64,000 bases of DNA from Parasedimentitalea psychrophila (GTDB taxonomy: Bacteria; Pseudomonadota; Alphaproteobacteria; Rhodobacterales; Rhodobacteraceae): contig NZ_CP127247.1 in assembly GCF_030285785.1 (NCBI RefSeq), positions 4,487,501 to 4,551,500 of the forward strand, in the 5' to 3' direction. Position 1 is the first letter of the stretch. Each line of letters starts with the position of its first letter. A program made the translations under genes and the position numbers. The notes beneath the pieces are model-generated. The model ran no database searches and was not told where the DNA came from. It saw nothing but the letters and a program-made list of their open reading frames with translations. Shown piece after piece: positions 1-9,300 of the stretch.

Positions 1-237
1 AATGAGGTGATCGGCGTTCTGTTGATTACCTCGGCCCATGACAAGGCGGGGCGAAAAGCCCTGAAGCGCATCGATCCGCTGATCCGCGAAGTGGTGAGCA
101 CCCTTGCCGGATGGGCCCCTGAGGATGTCACCGGCGTGTTTCAGGTGGAGCGCGGCAAGCTGTTGTCGCTGCACCAGGGCCGGATGGTGTTTCAGATCGA
201 CTTTTCAATCACTGACCAGTTGAGGATCTCAGCATGA
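1..237 (+). CDS. Phage tail terminator-like protein (5' end outside window)
   Basis: The reading frame is open from base 1, so only the last 78 residues are visible and the true start lies upstream. The fragment has no motif I can name with certainty. I call it a tail-completion or terminator protein mainly from position: it directly precedes the tail tube gene, where siphoviral tail modules usually carry it. Its stop overlaps the next ATG (ATGA at 234), so it is translationally coupled to the operon. It could also be another head-tail connector protein. Confidence 0.5.
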   Translation, partial: NEVIGVLLITSAHDKAGRKALKRIDPLIREVVSTLAGWAPEDVTGVFQVERGKLLSLHQGRMVFQIDFSITDQLRISA

Positions 238-416
238 CCAAACAGACAATTCCGCAAAAACTCCCCCAGGGCGGCGGCAGCTTTGCGCGCAAGCCCGATG
301 GCAGCCTGAGCCAGGTCGAAAAACCGACCGCTGATCCTGTCCACAAGCCAGTCCATAACTCTGGCAAACCTGCAACGCCGACCGCCAAAGCCGGTTCCAA
401 CAAGGAGATCAAGTAA
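234..416 (+). CDS. Small phage protein of unknown function (tail module)
   Basis: This 60-residue, basic, Pro/Ser/Thr-rich protein has no predicted fold or known domain that I recognise. It starts at an ATG overlapping the previous stop and ends one base before the ATG of the tail tube gene, so it is wedged tightly into the tail operon. Small disordered proteins of this type (GGGSF-x-RKPDGSL near the N-terminus) occur just before the tail tube gene in rhodobacteral prophages. Whether it helps assembly of the tube is unknown. Confidence 0.6.
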   Translation: MTKQTIPQKLPQGGGSFARKPDGSLSQVEKPTADPVHKPVHNSGKPATPTAKAGSNKEIK

Positions 417-1352
417 ATGGCTGCCCCAAAATTCTGGAAGAATAAGCGGATGCTGTTTGCCTTAGAAAGCACCTATGGCGTCGACCCCGGCCCCACTGGT
501 GCGGCAAACGCTGTGCTGGCTATGGACGTTACCTATAAGCCCATGGAAGGCCAGGACCAGGAGCGCGATCTGGAACAGCCCGGCATGAGCGCCAATGGCA
601 CCATCCCGACCGACCTGCACGCAACGATCAGTTTCAGCGTTGATCTCAGCGCCTCGGGCGTGGCTGGAACTGCCCCCGCCTGGGGCGCATTGTTGCGCGC
701 CTGCGGCGTGGCCGAAACTATCTCGGCCGGGGTCTCTATCGCTTACACGCCAATCAGCGAGAGCTTTGAAAGTGGCACCTTCCATCTTGTGATCGACAAA
801 ACCCGCTATGTGTTGCTGGGCGCGCGCGGCACCGCAGAGTTTGATCTGAGTGCCCAGGCCACGCCAAAGATCAAGTTCGACTTCACCGGGTTGTTTGCAA
901 TCCCAACCGAGGTCAGCGCCCCATCCGTTGTTCTGTCTGCCTGGAAAGAGCCCAAGATCGTCTCGGCCCAGAACACCCCCGTCTTCACCATCGACGCCAC
1001 CCCGTTTGTGATGTCATCCGCCAAACTGACCCTGGGCAACAAGGTGGAACCGCGCTTTCTGGTCAACTCCGATCGGGTGTTGATCACCGACAAATCCGAG
1101 GGTTTTGAAACCACCGTTGAAGCGCAGCCACTAACCGATTTCGACCCCTTCACCATGGCGGCTAATATGGAGCAAGTCGCGGTCAATCTGGTGCATGGCA
1201 CGGTGGGCGGCAGCATCGCCACACTTAGCCTGGCCACGGCTCAGATGCAGCGCCCCAGCCTCAGCCAGTCCCAGAACATCAAGGAATGGCCCCTGCGGCT
1301 GATCCCCCGCGCCGCCTCTGAAAACGACCAATGGTCGCTGACCCTCACATAA
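417..1352 (+). CDS. Phage tail tube (major tail) protein
   Basis: A 311-residue beta-rich protein that would polymerise into the inner tube of the tail. The N-terminus (FWKNKRMLFALESTYGVDPG) and the run of alternating small and hydrophobic residues match the tail-tube families of long-tailed phages. Length and position, upstream of the chaperone frameshift pair and the tape measure, agree. A good ribosome site (AAGGAG) sits before the ATG at 417. The protein has no signal peptide or membrane segment. The assignment rests on fold-like composition and gene order rather than a strict motif. Confidence 0.8.
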   Translation: MAAPKFWKNKRMLFALESTYGVDPGPTGAANAVLAMDVTYKPMEGQDQERDLEQPGMSANGTIPTDLHATISFSVDLSASGVAGTAPAWGALLRACGVAETISAGVSIAYTPISESFESGTFHLVIDKTRYVLLGARGTAEFDLSAQATPKIKFDFTGLFAIPTEVSAPSVVLSAWKEPKIVSAQNTPVFTIDATPFVMSSAKLTLGNKVEPRFLVNSDRVLITDKSEGFETTVEAQPLTDFDPFTMAANMEQVAVNLVHGTVGGSIATLSLATAQMQRPSLSQSQNIKEWPLRLIPRAASENDQWSLTLT

Positions 1353-1367
1353 AGCCCCGGAGCCCAG

Positions 1368-1613
1368 ATGTTCGACTTTCTAGACATGAGCGGATTTTGG
1401 GTACTCGCCCAAAACAGACCCATTACAGCATGGCTTATCGCTTGGGGTTTCTGGGTCATTCCAACGACTATCGGTATCCCATGCCGTTACGCATTTCTCA
1501 CCTTCAACCGCTGGATGCGTCACAGAAACATTTCCAATCAAGGCTGGCCCACCGCACCTCTGATGGATGCCGACGGCGACATCGTTCACCCAAAGACTGA
1601 AACCCCCGACTAA
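1368..1613 (+). CDS. Small membrane protein in tail operon, unknown function
   Basis: An 81-residue product with one clear hydrophobic segment (about residues 14-44, Trp-rich) and a charged tail ending in KTETPD. It begins 15 bases after the tail tube stop. The leader CCCCGGAGCCCA before its ATG recurs before the next gene at 1620-1631, which suggests both are translated from the same kind of ribosome site and supports it being a real gene. I do not recognise a family. Confidence 0.5.
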   Translation: MFDFLDMSGFWVLAQNRPITAWLIAWGFWVIPTTIGIPCRYAFLTFNRWMRHRNISNQGWPTAPLMDADGDIVHPKTETPD

Positions 1614-1631
1614 AACCCCGGAGCCCATCCC

Positions 1632-1961
1632 ATGTTCAACATCGTCACCATTCCCAAGTTTTCCCGAATCGTTAAAGTCCAGGTTCCAGAGGGCGATGGA
1701 CATACCGAACAGACATTCAAAGCCCATTTTAAGGCCGGTAAAGACGACGGTATAATGTCGCTCAAATGGAACGAAGTTGAGCCTATTAAAAAGGCTTTGC
1801 GTGAGGTTTTGATTTCCGCTGATGAGCTGATCGACGATAAAGGCAAGCCCGTCTCCTACAACGATGAGGTGCGCGAAGGATTGTTATGCCTGACTTACGT
1901 CCGAACGGCGCTGCTCAAAGCCTACATCATCGGCCAGACCCAGGACACGTCGGGAAACTAA
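1632..1961 (+). CDS. Phage tail assembly chaperone, short form (lambda gpG-like)
   Basis: A 109-residue, Lys/Glu-rich protein lying between tail tube and tape measure, the position of lambda G and its analogues. It probably coats the tape measure protein during tail assembly. Its last codons TCG GGA AAC TAA contain a canonical -1 slippery heptamer in the correct phase, so a fraction of ribosomes should continue into the overlapping frame and make a longer GT-like form of about 226 residues. Sequence similarity to any named chaperone family cannot be tested here; gene order and the slip site carry the call. Confidence 0.8.
   Translation: MFNIVTIPKFSRIVKVQVPEGDGHTEQTFKAHFKAGKDDGIMSLKWNEVEPIKKALREVLISADELIDDKGKPVSYNDEVREGLLCLTYVRTALLKAYIIGQTQDTSGN
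1952..1958 (+). promoter_or_regulatory. Programmed -1 frameshift slippery site G GGA AAC
   Basis: The heptamer GGGAAAC is phased exactly as X XXY YYZ in the upstream gene (codons GGA at 1953 and AAC at 1956), immediately before its stop TAA at 1959. After slipping, GGG AAA is read and the -1 frame stays open to 2311. Lambda uses GGGAAAG at the same place in G-T. A GC hairpin follows 11-13 bases downstream. Confidence 0.85.
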
Positions 1962-2311
1962 TCTGGGCCGGGCGCGCCTGGGTTCGGGGCGCGCTCATGG
2001 ATACCGGGCCCAATGACGAGGACCAAAGTGAGTGTGAGCTGCTGGGCATCCCGCTGGACGACATCGGGCCCGGCTTTGACCAGGACCTGGGCGTATGGGC
2101 GGCAAACGTCGATGCGGTGGAAGCCTTCCTGGACGTCACCACCCAGTTCATCCGCCTTGCCATGCCGGACGGCACGTTTCGGGTGACGGGGCTGAACTAC
2201 CCAGGCGCACAGGCCGCCTGGCAAATGGCCGGCCTAAAAATAACCCCGGATCTGTTTGCCCAGGTGCAGATGATCGAACGCGGCGCATTGGCCGAATGGA
2301 ACGGAAACTGA
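1958..2311 (+). CDS. Frameshift extension of the tail chaperone (lambda T-like part of GT)
   Basis: This is the -1 frame downstream of the slip site. It is given here from the slip point; the first in-frame ATG is at 1997, so an independently started product would be 104 residues. No good ribosome site precedes 1997, which lies just past the 3' arm of a GC-rich hairpin. The residues after the shift (KLIWAGRAWVRGA) read smoothly on from the upstream frame. The extension is acidic and would add a tape-measure or tail-tube contact domain, as in lambda GT. It ends one base before the tape measure start. Confidence 0.75.
   Translation, partial: LIWAGRAWVRGALMDTGPNDEDQSECELLGIPLDDIGPGFDQDLGVWAANVDAVEAFLDVTTQFIRLAMPDGTFRVTGLNYPGAQAAWQMAGLKITPDLFAQVQMIERGALAEWNGN
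1970..1996 (+). other. Hairpin downstream of the slippery site
   Basis: GCGCGCC at 1972-1978 can pair with GGCGCGC at 1988-1994 around a nine-base loop, extendable by one G-U and one G-C pair to 1970/1996. The spacer from the slip site is slightly longer than the usual 5-9 bases. It is a plausible frameshift stimulator and may also hide the ATG at 1997. Confidence 0.55.
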
Positions 2312-2312
2312 C

Positions 2313-4703
2313 ATGTCTTTTGTAGTCTCAGGAAAGGTTTTGATGGACGGTGCTCAGGCCATTACTGAGCTCAAAGAGATCAAAGCCGCCAAGGATAACG
2401 TCAAAAAGGCGACCGTCGAAGTCAACGCAGCCGAAAAGACGGCAACATCCACCACCCGGAAACTCGGGGCTGCTTCAACCACGGCCGCAGCCAAAGCCAA
2501 GGCCCTCGCAGTCGCCGAAAAATCCGCGGCCCGCGAAGCCATGACCATGGGCAATTCGCACCGGGTCGCGGCGGGCCAGGTTGGCAACCTCACAGCCCAG
2601 TTCAACGATATCGGCGTGATGATGGCGGCCGGACAAAACCCACTACAGCTTGCCATTCAACAGGGTACGCAAATCAGCCAGGTCATCGGTCCAATGGGCG
2701 CGGCCGGAGCCGTGGCATCCCTCAAGGCCGGGTTTCTCGGCATGATCAGCCCCATCAGCATCATCACAATCGGCTCCATTGCGGCCGCCGCCGCCATGTC
2801 AAACTGGCTGACCGGCGCGGACGAGGATGCCGAGACCCTGGAAGAAGCGATCCAATCGGTGGGTGACGCCATTGATGCCTTTGCAGAAAAATCCCGCTCT
2901 GCCCGCCAGAGCACCGCCGATATGCTGGCCGAGTTCGGGACCGCCTCCCCGGCCCTGCGGCTGGTCCTGGCTGACCTGGCGGCTCTGGCCAAATTTGACG
3001 CCTCGCAGGCGATGGACGCGACTGCGGTCAGCATCCGTAATTTGGTTCTGGAGCTTTCATTCTGGGACGACCGCAGTTCTGTCTCTGCCGCTCAGGACTT
3101 CCTTGGCCTGAATTCAATTCGGAAAAGTGCCCGCGCAGCCGGTGCCGAGTTCGCCAAAAATCTGGCGATCTTAGACAGCAGTGAAGAGCCCGCCACCAAA
3201 CTGCAAGCTGCTCTGGACGTGCGGGACATGCTGCTGGAGGCCTCTGGCGGATTGGAAAAGCTCAACGCGCAACAACGGGAATTCTATGACGGTCTGGCCG
3301 GGTTGATCCGCAATCTGGAAATCTTCGCCGGCCGCCTGCAGGAACCCTGGCTGGAGCTGAAGAAAACCGGCACCGACCTGTGGTCCAGCATGACCGCCTC
3401 GGCCCAGGACTATCTGAGCCAGCGGGTTAAAATCGAGACCAACGCCCGCAACATGTTGGCGCAGCTTCAAAGTGAAGCGGCAATCCAGCAAGCAATCGCG
3501 GTTCATGGCGAAGGCAGCGTCGCTGTCGCCGAACAACGCCTGTCCGCAGAACGCGCAATCTATAAGCAGCAAACGGATGCGCGAGACATTGCAGACGAGC
3601 TGAAAGTTGAGCTTCTGGCCGCCTGGGACGCCGCCAACAACGTCGCGGATGTCGACATGGCTGGCAACATTAGCCTGGCAGCAGACGAGGCCCACCGGCT
3701 CACTCAGAACCTGGTCAAAGCTCGTGGTCAAGAAATCATGTCTCGCGTCAGGCAGAACCCGGATTTCAACGATCCACGCGGAGAAGGCGCTGGAGCGGGC
3801 AATTCGGACTACGTGTACCAGGACCAGGACTTGCCACAGGTTGTCCTGCCGCCAAATCCGAGCAAAAAGCGCGGTGGCGGAGCCAGCCAGGCCGACGCAG
3901 AACGCGAGGCAATTGAACGGCTGATTGCCAGCGAACGCGAACGGCTGGAGATCCTGCGCGAGACAGATCCGGTCATGCAGGAAATGATCCGTGTCCGCGA
4001 TGTCCTGAAAGGTGCCACCGACGCCGAACGCGAGGCTGTCGAGGCCCTGATCCGCGAACGGCTGAAAGAACAGGCCGCGATTGAGCTCACAGAACAGGCA
4101 GCCGATTTTCTCGACACCAATATTCAAACCCTGGCCGAGGGTTTGGTTGCGGGCGGCGAACAGGCTGCGGATGCCTGGAAACAGGTCGAAGCCGCCATTC
4201 TTGCGGCCGCGCTGCAGGCGCTGCTGCTGGGGGAAGGCCCCTGGGCAGATCTGTTTGGAATGGGTGGTGAGGGTGGCGGTCTGACCGGACTGGTCCTTGG
4301 TGCCATTGGCCTGGCCGAGGGCGGCACGGTTGGCACCGTTTATGGCGACGGCGGCAACACGGGCGACAAAGTCCCCGCCTGGCTATCCGCTGGTGAAACC
4401 GTTGTGACCGCCAAGGCAACCCGGCAATACCGCCCGCTGCTGCAGGCGATGAATGACGGCGTCGAGATCCCCGGCCTGGCCAGCGGCGGCACCATCGGCC
4501 TGCAATCAGCGGCCCCCCTTTCCGGCGCGTCGTCCTCCGGGCAGACGGCCGCTCTGGTGCGCATCGTCCCCAGCCCGCTGTTCAAGGCCGTGGTTGAAGA
4601 ACAATCTGCTAATATTACAGTTGAGTTGCTTGAAGACTATGACCGCAACCAAGTGCCGGAAACCGTCAAACGCACCCTGAATGATTCCCGGAGTGTTGGA
4701 TAA
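2313..4703 (+). CDS. Phage tail length tape measure protein
   Basis: A 796-residue protein that sets tail length and is ejected ahead of DNA. The N-terminal part is a Lys/Ala-rich coiled coil, followed by a GNLTAQFNDIGVMMAAGQNP segment typical of the lambda/HK97 tape measure domain (about residues 88-125), a hydrophobic patch (about 128-165), long heptad-rich helices, and a Gly-rich C-terminal part with VPAWLSAGETVV, a motif common near the ends of these proteins. It starts two bases after the chaperone stop. If the helix scales as in lambda (about 0.15 nm per residue) the tail would be near 120 nm; that figure is an inference. Confidence 0.9.
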   Translation: MSFVVSGKVLMDGAQAITELKEIKAAKDNVKKATVEVNAAEKTATSTTRKLGAASTTAAAKAKALAVAEKSAAREAMTMGNSHRVAAGQVGNLTAQFNDIGVMMAAGQNPLQLAIQQGTQISQVIGPMGAAGAVASLKAGFLGMISPISIITIGSIAAAAAMSNWLTGADEDAETLEEAIQSVGDAIDAFAEKSRSARQSTADMLAEFGTASPALRLVLADLAALAKFDASQAMDATAVSIRNLVLELSFWDDRSSVSAAQDFLGLNSIRKSARAAGAEFAKNLAILDSSEEPATKLQAALDVRDMLLEASGGLEKLNAQQREFYDGLAGLIRNLEIFAGRLQEPWLELKKTGTDLWSSMTASAQDYLSQRVKIETNARNMLAQLQSEAAIQQAIAVHGEGSVAVAEQRLSAERAIYKQQTDARDIADELKVELLAAWDAANNVADVDMAGNISLAADEAHRLTQNLVKARGQEIMSRVRQNPDFNDPRGEGAGAGNSDYVYQDQDLPQVVLPPNPSKKRGGGASQADAEREAIERLIASERERLEILRETDPVMQEMIRVRDVLKGATDAEREAVEALIRERLKEQAAIELTEQAADFLDTNIQTLAEGLVAGGEQAADAWKQVEAAILAAALQALLLGEGPWADLFGMGGEGGGLTGLVLGAIGLAEGGTVGTVYGDGGNTGDKVPAWLSAGETVVTAKATRQYRPLLQAMNDGVEIPGLASGGTIGLQSAAPLSGASSSGQTAALVRIVPSPLFKAVVEEQSANITVELLEDYDRNQVPETVKRTLNDSRSVG

Positions 4704-5353
4704 TGGCGCTCACCTGGCCCCTGCCCCTCAGCGCGTTTTTTGACAGCCTCCCCGTCCAGAGAGTGGCGTTCCAACTGGCCAATTCAGTCACCCATTCAGA
4801 GACCGGTGGCGGCGAGGTCATCAGCCACCGGCGCGGCGCGCGGCTTTGGACCGGCAAGATCATCCTGGACAAGGATTACCATGCGTCCTGGGCGGCCATT
4901 GAGGCGCGCCTGTCCCTGCTGGAAGAACCCGGCGCGTCCTTTTTGCTCAAGGATCTGCGGATGCCAGGACCGATTGCGGATCGCGACCATAGCCTGCTGG
5001 GGGCGGCCATTCCAAAGATCGCCACCCTGGACAGTAACAACCGGGAAATGACCGTAAAGGGTTTGCCTCCCTGGTATGTGGTCTCTCAAGGCGACCTGCT
5101 TGGGTTTACCTACGGAACCGATCCAATCCGCTACGCCTTTCACCGCGTGGTGACAGGCGGTATCACCGATGCCTTTGGCATCACACCCAACATCGAAGTG
5201 ACCCCGTTTATCCGCCCCGGCGCGCAAGTGAACGCGGTGCTGACATTGGGCAACCCGGTTCTGAAAGCAAAAATCACCAGCGCCGAATACGGCAACAGCC
5301 GATCCATCATCAGCGAAGGCGGGTCCATCAACTGGACCCAGACCTTGAGGTAA
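4703..5353 (+). CDS. Distal tail protein (Dit-like / minor tail protein)
   Basis: A 216-residue protein whose ATG overlaps the tape measure stop (TAATG). It is rich in beta-strand patterns (RLWTGKIILDKDYHASWAAI) and has the size and position of the distal tail ring protein or minor tail protein that joins tube and tip. It shows no membrane segment. The positional counterpart in prophage B is the truncated gene at 63526-64000, though the two share no obvious sequence by eye. Exact role in the tip is inferred from order only. Confidence 0.65.
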   Translation: MALTWPLPLSAFFDSLPVQRVAFQLANSVTHSETGGGEVISHRRGARLWTGKIILDKDYHASWAAIEARLSLLEEPGASFLLKDLRMPGPIADRDHSLLGAAIPKIATLDSNNREMTVKGLPPWYVVSQGDLLGFTYGTDPIRYAFHRVVTGGITDAFGITPNIEVTPFIRPGAQVNAVLTLGNPVLKAKITSAEYGNSRSIISEGGSINWTQTLR

Positions 5354-5358
5354 TCCAA

Positions 5359-5952
5359 ATGCCCAGCATTGCGCCAGCCGTACAACAGCAACTTGCAGAG
5401 CGACGGGGAACCGACGCCCATGTGCTGCTGTGGATAACCGCCAAGAACCGCGACACCGGCGCGCCGGAGACCATCGGGTTCTGGACCGGCGACGATCATC
5501 AGGAGTTCCTGATTGGCGGCGAGATCCGCAGCTATTTCGGCGCCGGAGACGTCATCGATGCGCCGCCGATCATCGCCAGCAAGGGGTTTCAGGTGCGCAA
5601 TTACCGGATCAGCCTGCCGCCGCTGGTGAATGAGGTCAAAACCCTGATCCGCCAATTTGAACCGCGCCTGGCGAAAGTGGAAATCCACTCCTGCCCGCTC
5701 GACATCGACAGCGGCAATGCTCTGGCTGAACCTCTGCGGATGTTCAAAGGGCTCTTAAATGAGGCCCCGGAGGAACTGGGCCGCAAGGGAGGCCAGAGCC
5801 GCACCGAGCTGGTCCTGGTGACCTCGGCCCGCAGTCTGACACTGGCCCTGCCCCTGAAGCGGTCCAACGCCGAGCTGCAGCGCCGCAGCCCAAGTGACCT
5901 GGGTCGCGAATACAGCGACATAGTCGGCGAATGGGTGGTGCCATGGGGATGA
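5359..5952 (+). CDS. Phage tail hub-associated protein (DUF2163-like position)
   Basis: A 197-residue protein between the Dit-like gene and the NlpC/P60-like gene. In rhodobacteral siphoviruses and gene transfer agents this position is held by a hub protein of similar length. The sequence carries matched short blocks (GFWTGDDHQEFLIGGEIRSY; VRNYRISLPP) consistent with a beta-sandwich that repeats along the chain. The stop codon overlaps the ATG of the next gene at 5949. The prophage B gene at 62942-63529 takes the same place. Family membership needs a profile search. Confidence 0.6.
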   Translation: MPSIAPAVQQQLAERRGTDAHVLLWITAKNRDTGAPETIGFWTGDDHQEFLIGGEIRSYFGAGDVIDAPPIIASKGFQVRNYRISLPPLVNEVKTLIRQFEPRLAKVEIHSCPLDIDSGNALAEPLRMFKGLLNEAPEELGRKGGQSRTELVLVTSARSLTLALPLKRSNAELQRRSPSDLGREYSDIVGEWVVPWG

Positions 5953-6359
5953 TAGCAACAGAGCGCGCGACAGATCTCTTGGCCTATCTGCGCGGCATCC
6001 GTGCCCATGGCGCGCATGTTCGCCCAAGTACCTTTGACTGCGCTTTCTATGCTGCTGGTTGGGTCCAGATCTGCACCGGAAAAGACCTGACGGCCAAATG
6101 GCGAGCACAGTACAAATCCTTTGATGAGGGCCGCGCGCTGCTACGTGAGGCCGGTTTCCCGGACTTGGCTGATCTGGCCGCTGCTCACTTAACCGAAATC
6201 TCTGGCTGGGCCCAGTCGCAGGTCGGTGACATCGCCGCCATGACAGAGGACGGCCACACGGCCCTGGGCATCATTGGGGGCCAACAGATCCACGTCCTGT
6301 CCCTGAAGGGCCTTGATTATGTGCCGCTCGGCCGGGCAATCCGGGTGTTTCGCCCATGA
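5949..6359 (+). CDS. NlpC/P60-like tail tip peptidase (DUF6950-type)
   Basis: About 136 residues. Start 5949 is preferred because its ATGA overlaps the upstream stop; ATGs at 5943 and 5931 are also in frame. The motif STFDCAFYAAGW supplies a candidate catalytic Cys and EDGHTALGI the His, in the order used by NlpC/P60 amidases. A phage tail enzyme of this kind would cut peptidoglycan stem peptides during DNA entry. It lies between the hub-like gene and the J-like tip gene, as in other rhodobacteral tails and in prophage B (62520-62945). Confidence 0.7.
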   Translation: MIATERATDLLAYLRGIRAHGAHVRPSTFDCAFYAAGWVQICTGKDLTAKWRAQYKSFDEGRALLREAGFPDLADLAAAHLTEISGWAQSQVGDIAAMTEDGHTALGIIGGQQIHVLSLKGLDYVPLGRAIRVFRP

Positions 6360-9300
6360 GGATCTTAGCGCTCTCTGTCTTATGTTTGCTGGCGCTTAGC
6401 CAACCTGCTGATGCGGCTCCAGTTGCGGCAGTCCTCGCCACTCTGGGAACCGCTTTCAAAGCAGCCATCACGATCAAAGCTCTTGCCGCCACCGCCCTGA
6501 GGGCTCTGGTCAAGGTCGGGATCTCGCTACTGATCTCCAAGCTCACCCAGAGCAAGCAACGCCAGCCCGGCCTGCAAACCACACATACAACAACAGGCGG
6601 CACAGATCCCCAGGGCACGGTCATCGGTCTCTATGCCACCGCAGGCCATCTGGTCTATCACAACAGCCACGGCAGCCATCACCGCTACCTGACCCATATT
6701 GTCGAGGTCGGCGATCTGCCCGGCGTGACCCTGAGCCGGGTCATCATTGACGGTGAATATTCTGATCTGGGCACTGTGGAACATGCCAATTTTGGGCGAC
6801 CCATCCTGTCCAAGGATAGCGGCTCCACCCACCGCGCCTGGATCCGCTTCATGGACGGCACACAGGCGGCCGCCGACCCATATCTGATGCAGGTCTATGG
6901 CAATGATGCCGAGCGCCCCTGGACCATGAACCACATTCTCACCGGTCTGACCTACGCGATCTTGACCTTTGACCGCCTGGACAAGGTCTATCCCCAGGGA
7001 CGCCCACAATACCGGTTTGAGCTGAACGGCCCGCGCTTTTACGACCTGCGCCTGGACAGCAGTGCCGGTGGCAGTGGTGCTCACCGCTGGGACGATCCAA
7101 CCACCTGGGCCCCAACGCAGAACGCCATGGTCATTGCCTACACGATCCTGCGCGGCATCACCCTGCCCTGTGGCAGTGTCTGGGGCGGCGGCTACCCGGC
7201 CGAGGACCTGCCCGTCGCCCATTGGATGCAGGCCATGCAGGATTGTGATCTGGGTGTTGGCGCGACGTCCCGGCCGCAGTTTCAAATAGGCTTTGAAATC
7301 CGGTTTGAAGAAGAGCCCGCCGACGTCCTGGAGGAGCTGTTTTCCTCGGCCAACGCTGAGATCTTTGAACTGGGCGGCTATTGGTATCCTAATGTTGGGG
7401 CGGCCTCGGCCTCTGTCGTGGACATCACCGACGACGATCTGCTGGTGTCCGAGACCTGGCAGTTCAACCCGTTTCCGCGCGTTGACCAGACCTTCAATGC
7501 GGTGACGATTTCGCACCCGTCGCCCAATGCCCTATGGAACCCGGCCACATTGGAGACAATCACCAATGAGCTTTGGGAGATCGATGACGGTGGCGAGCGG
7601 CTGTTTGATCTAAAGCTGCCCATGGTGTCATCGCCGGAACAATGCAGGCAGATCGGCCAAAGCCTGCTGAAGGAAAACCGACGTTTCCGCAGCCACAAGG
7701 TGCCATTGCCGCCAGAGTATTTCTTCCTGCAGCCGATGAATTCCCTGCGCTGGACCTCCGATTGGAACGGCTACAGTGCCAAGACATTCCAGCTCTCAGA
7801 GGTCGCCTATGACCTGCGCACCCTGAATGTCTCGGTCAGCTTTCGCGAAAACGATCCCGCAGACTTTGACCCGGATTTGACCCTGGAGCTGCCTGACATT
7901 GCGCGCGTCACTACGCCGGTCGATGTCACCGATGACGGGGTTCCGGGCTTTGCGATCTATGGCGTTGCGGTGCAAGACGCCGCTGGAGTTGATCGGGACG
8001 CGGCCATCCGCGCGACCTGGTCTGACAGTCTTGAAGGCGTTGCCGATGGCGTCTCCTTTGAGGCGCGGATTACCGGCACGACGGAGAACTACCTGTCTGC
8101 CAGCACCACCGACCTGGCCCTGGGCGAGTTGCTGCTGATGCCAGTCCTGCCGGGGCAGGATTATGAGGTCCACGCAAAGGCCATTGCCTCCAGTCGAGAA
8201 ACCACCTGGTCGATTTGGTTGCCTGTAACAACGCCAGATGTCCGCCTTAGCCCGGCTGATCTCAGTGACCAACTTCAAGCCGACATTGCAGTGGGCGCCA
8301 CGGTACGCGATGCCCATAACGCCCTGATTGAGGGCTTTACCGGCACCAACCTGGGCCAGCTTGAAATTGATTACCTGGCGACGCAGGAGGAGGCAGATGC
8401 CGCTGCTGGTTTTGCGGCTGACGCCGAGATCAGCGAGATAAACGCGGCGCTGTCTGAGCTGGGGTCGGAGGACGCCCGTGCCATCGCCGTCAGCGCAAAG
8501 GATACCGCCGTGGCGGTGTCATCGCAGGGCGTTGGGGTTCTCTCCAGTCAGTTCATGCCTGGAGATTGGCTAGCTTGGGGCACCGGCCCGACGCGCACCG
8601 CAAACGAGATTTATGCAACCGGCCAGACCTTTGCCTGGGACGTTGTGTCTGGGGTAAACGCTGGCGCTCAATTGCAGTCCGACAGCGCGGCCTGGGTTGG
8701 ATCCAAGGGCGCGGCGGCCTACCGGGTGGAAGTCGAGTTTGAACTGCTGACTGGCTCGGCGGATGGTGCTTGCGTACTGTTTGACTGGCGCAATACCAGC
8801 AACGCCCTGTCCCGCGCCACCAAGCTTCTGGCGGATATGGTTTCCGAGCCAATCACCACGGGCCAGATCATGCTTGCCTCTTGGGTCTTTGAGCGGCCCT
8901 CGGGCTTTACGGGGGTGTTTGACCATCACAGTGTTTTTCTGTTGGCGAATTGGAACAACATCACCCCCAATGCGGATAAGCACATCAAGATCCACCGCGC
9001 CCAGATCCAGCCGCTGACAATAACCGATGCGGGCGTTCTGGATCAGGCCTCGGCCATTGCGGATCTGGTGGGTAATGCCAGCGCGGGCTATCTGATTAAG
9101 GCACAGGCGGGCAATGAGGTGTCGCTGCTGGATCTGGTCGCGGCGGATGGGTCCGATGGCACTGTATCAGTGGCTAGGCTGGCGGCAGATACAATCCTGC
9201 TGGATGGCACTGTCAGGACCGCTCATATGCTTGTTGATAGCTCTCTGGAAATCCTGGAAGGCGGGGCATTCAGCTACGGCAAGACCAGCGCCGGTGACAC

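Noticed and set aside
3171-4127. A 318-codon - strand open frame within the tape measure gene
   Set aside because: Antisense to the tape measure coding sequence, composition typical of a shadow frame.
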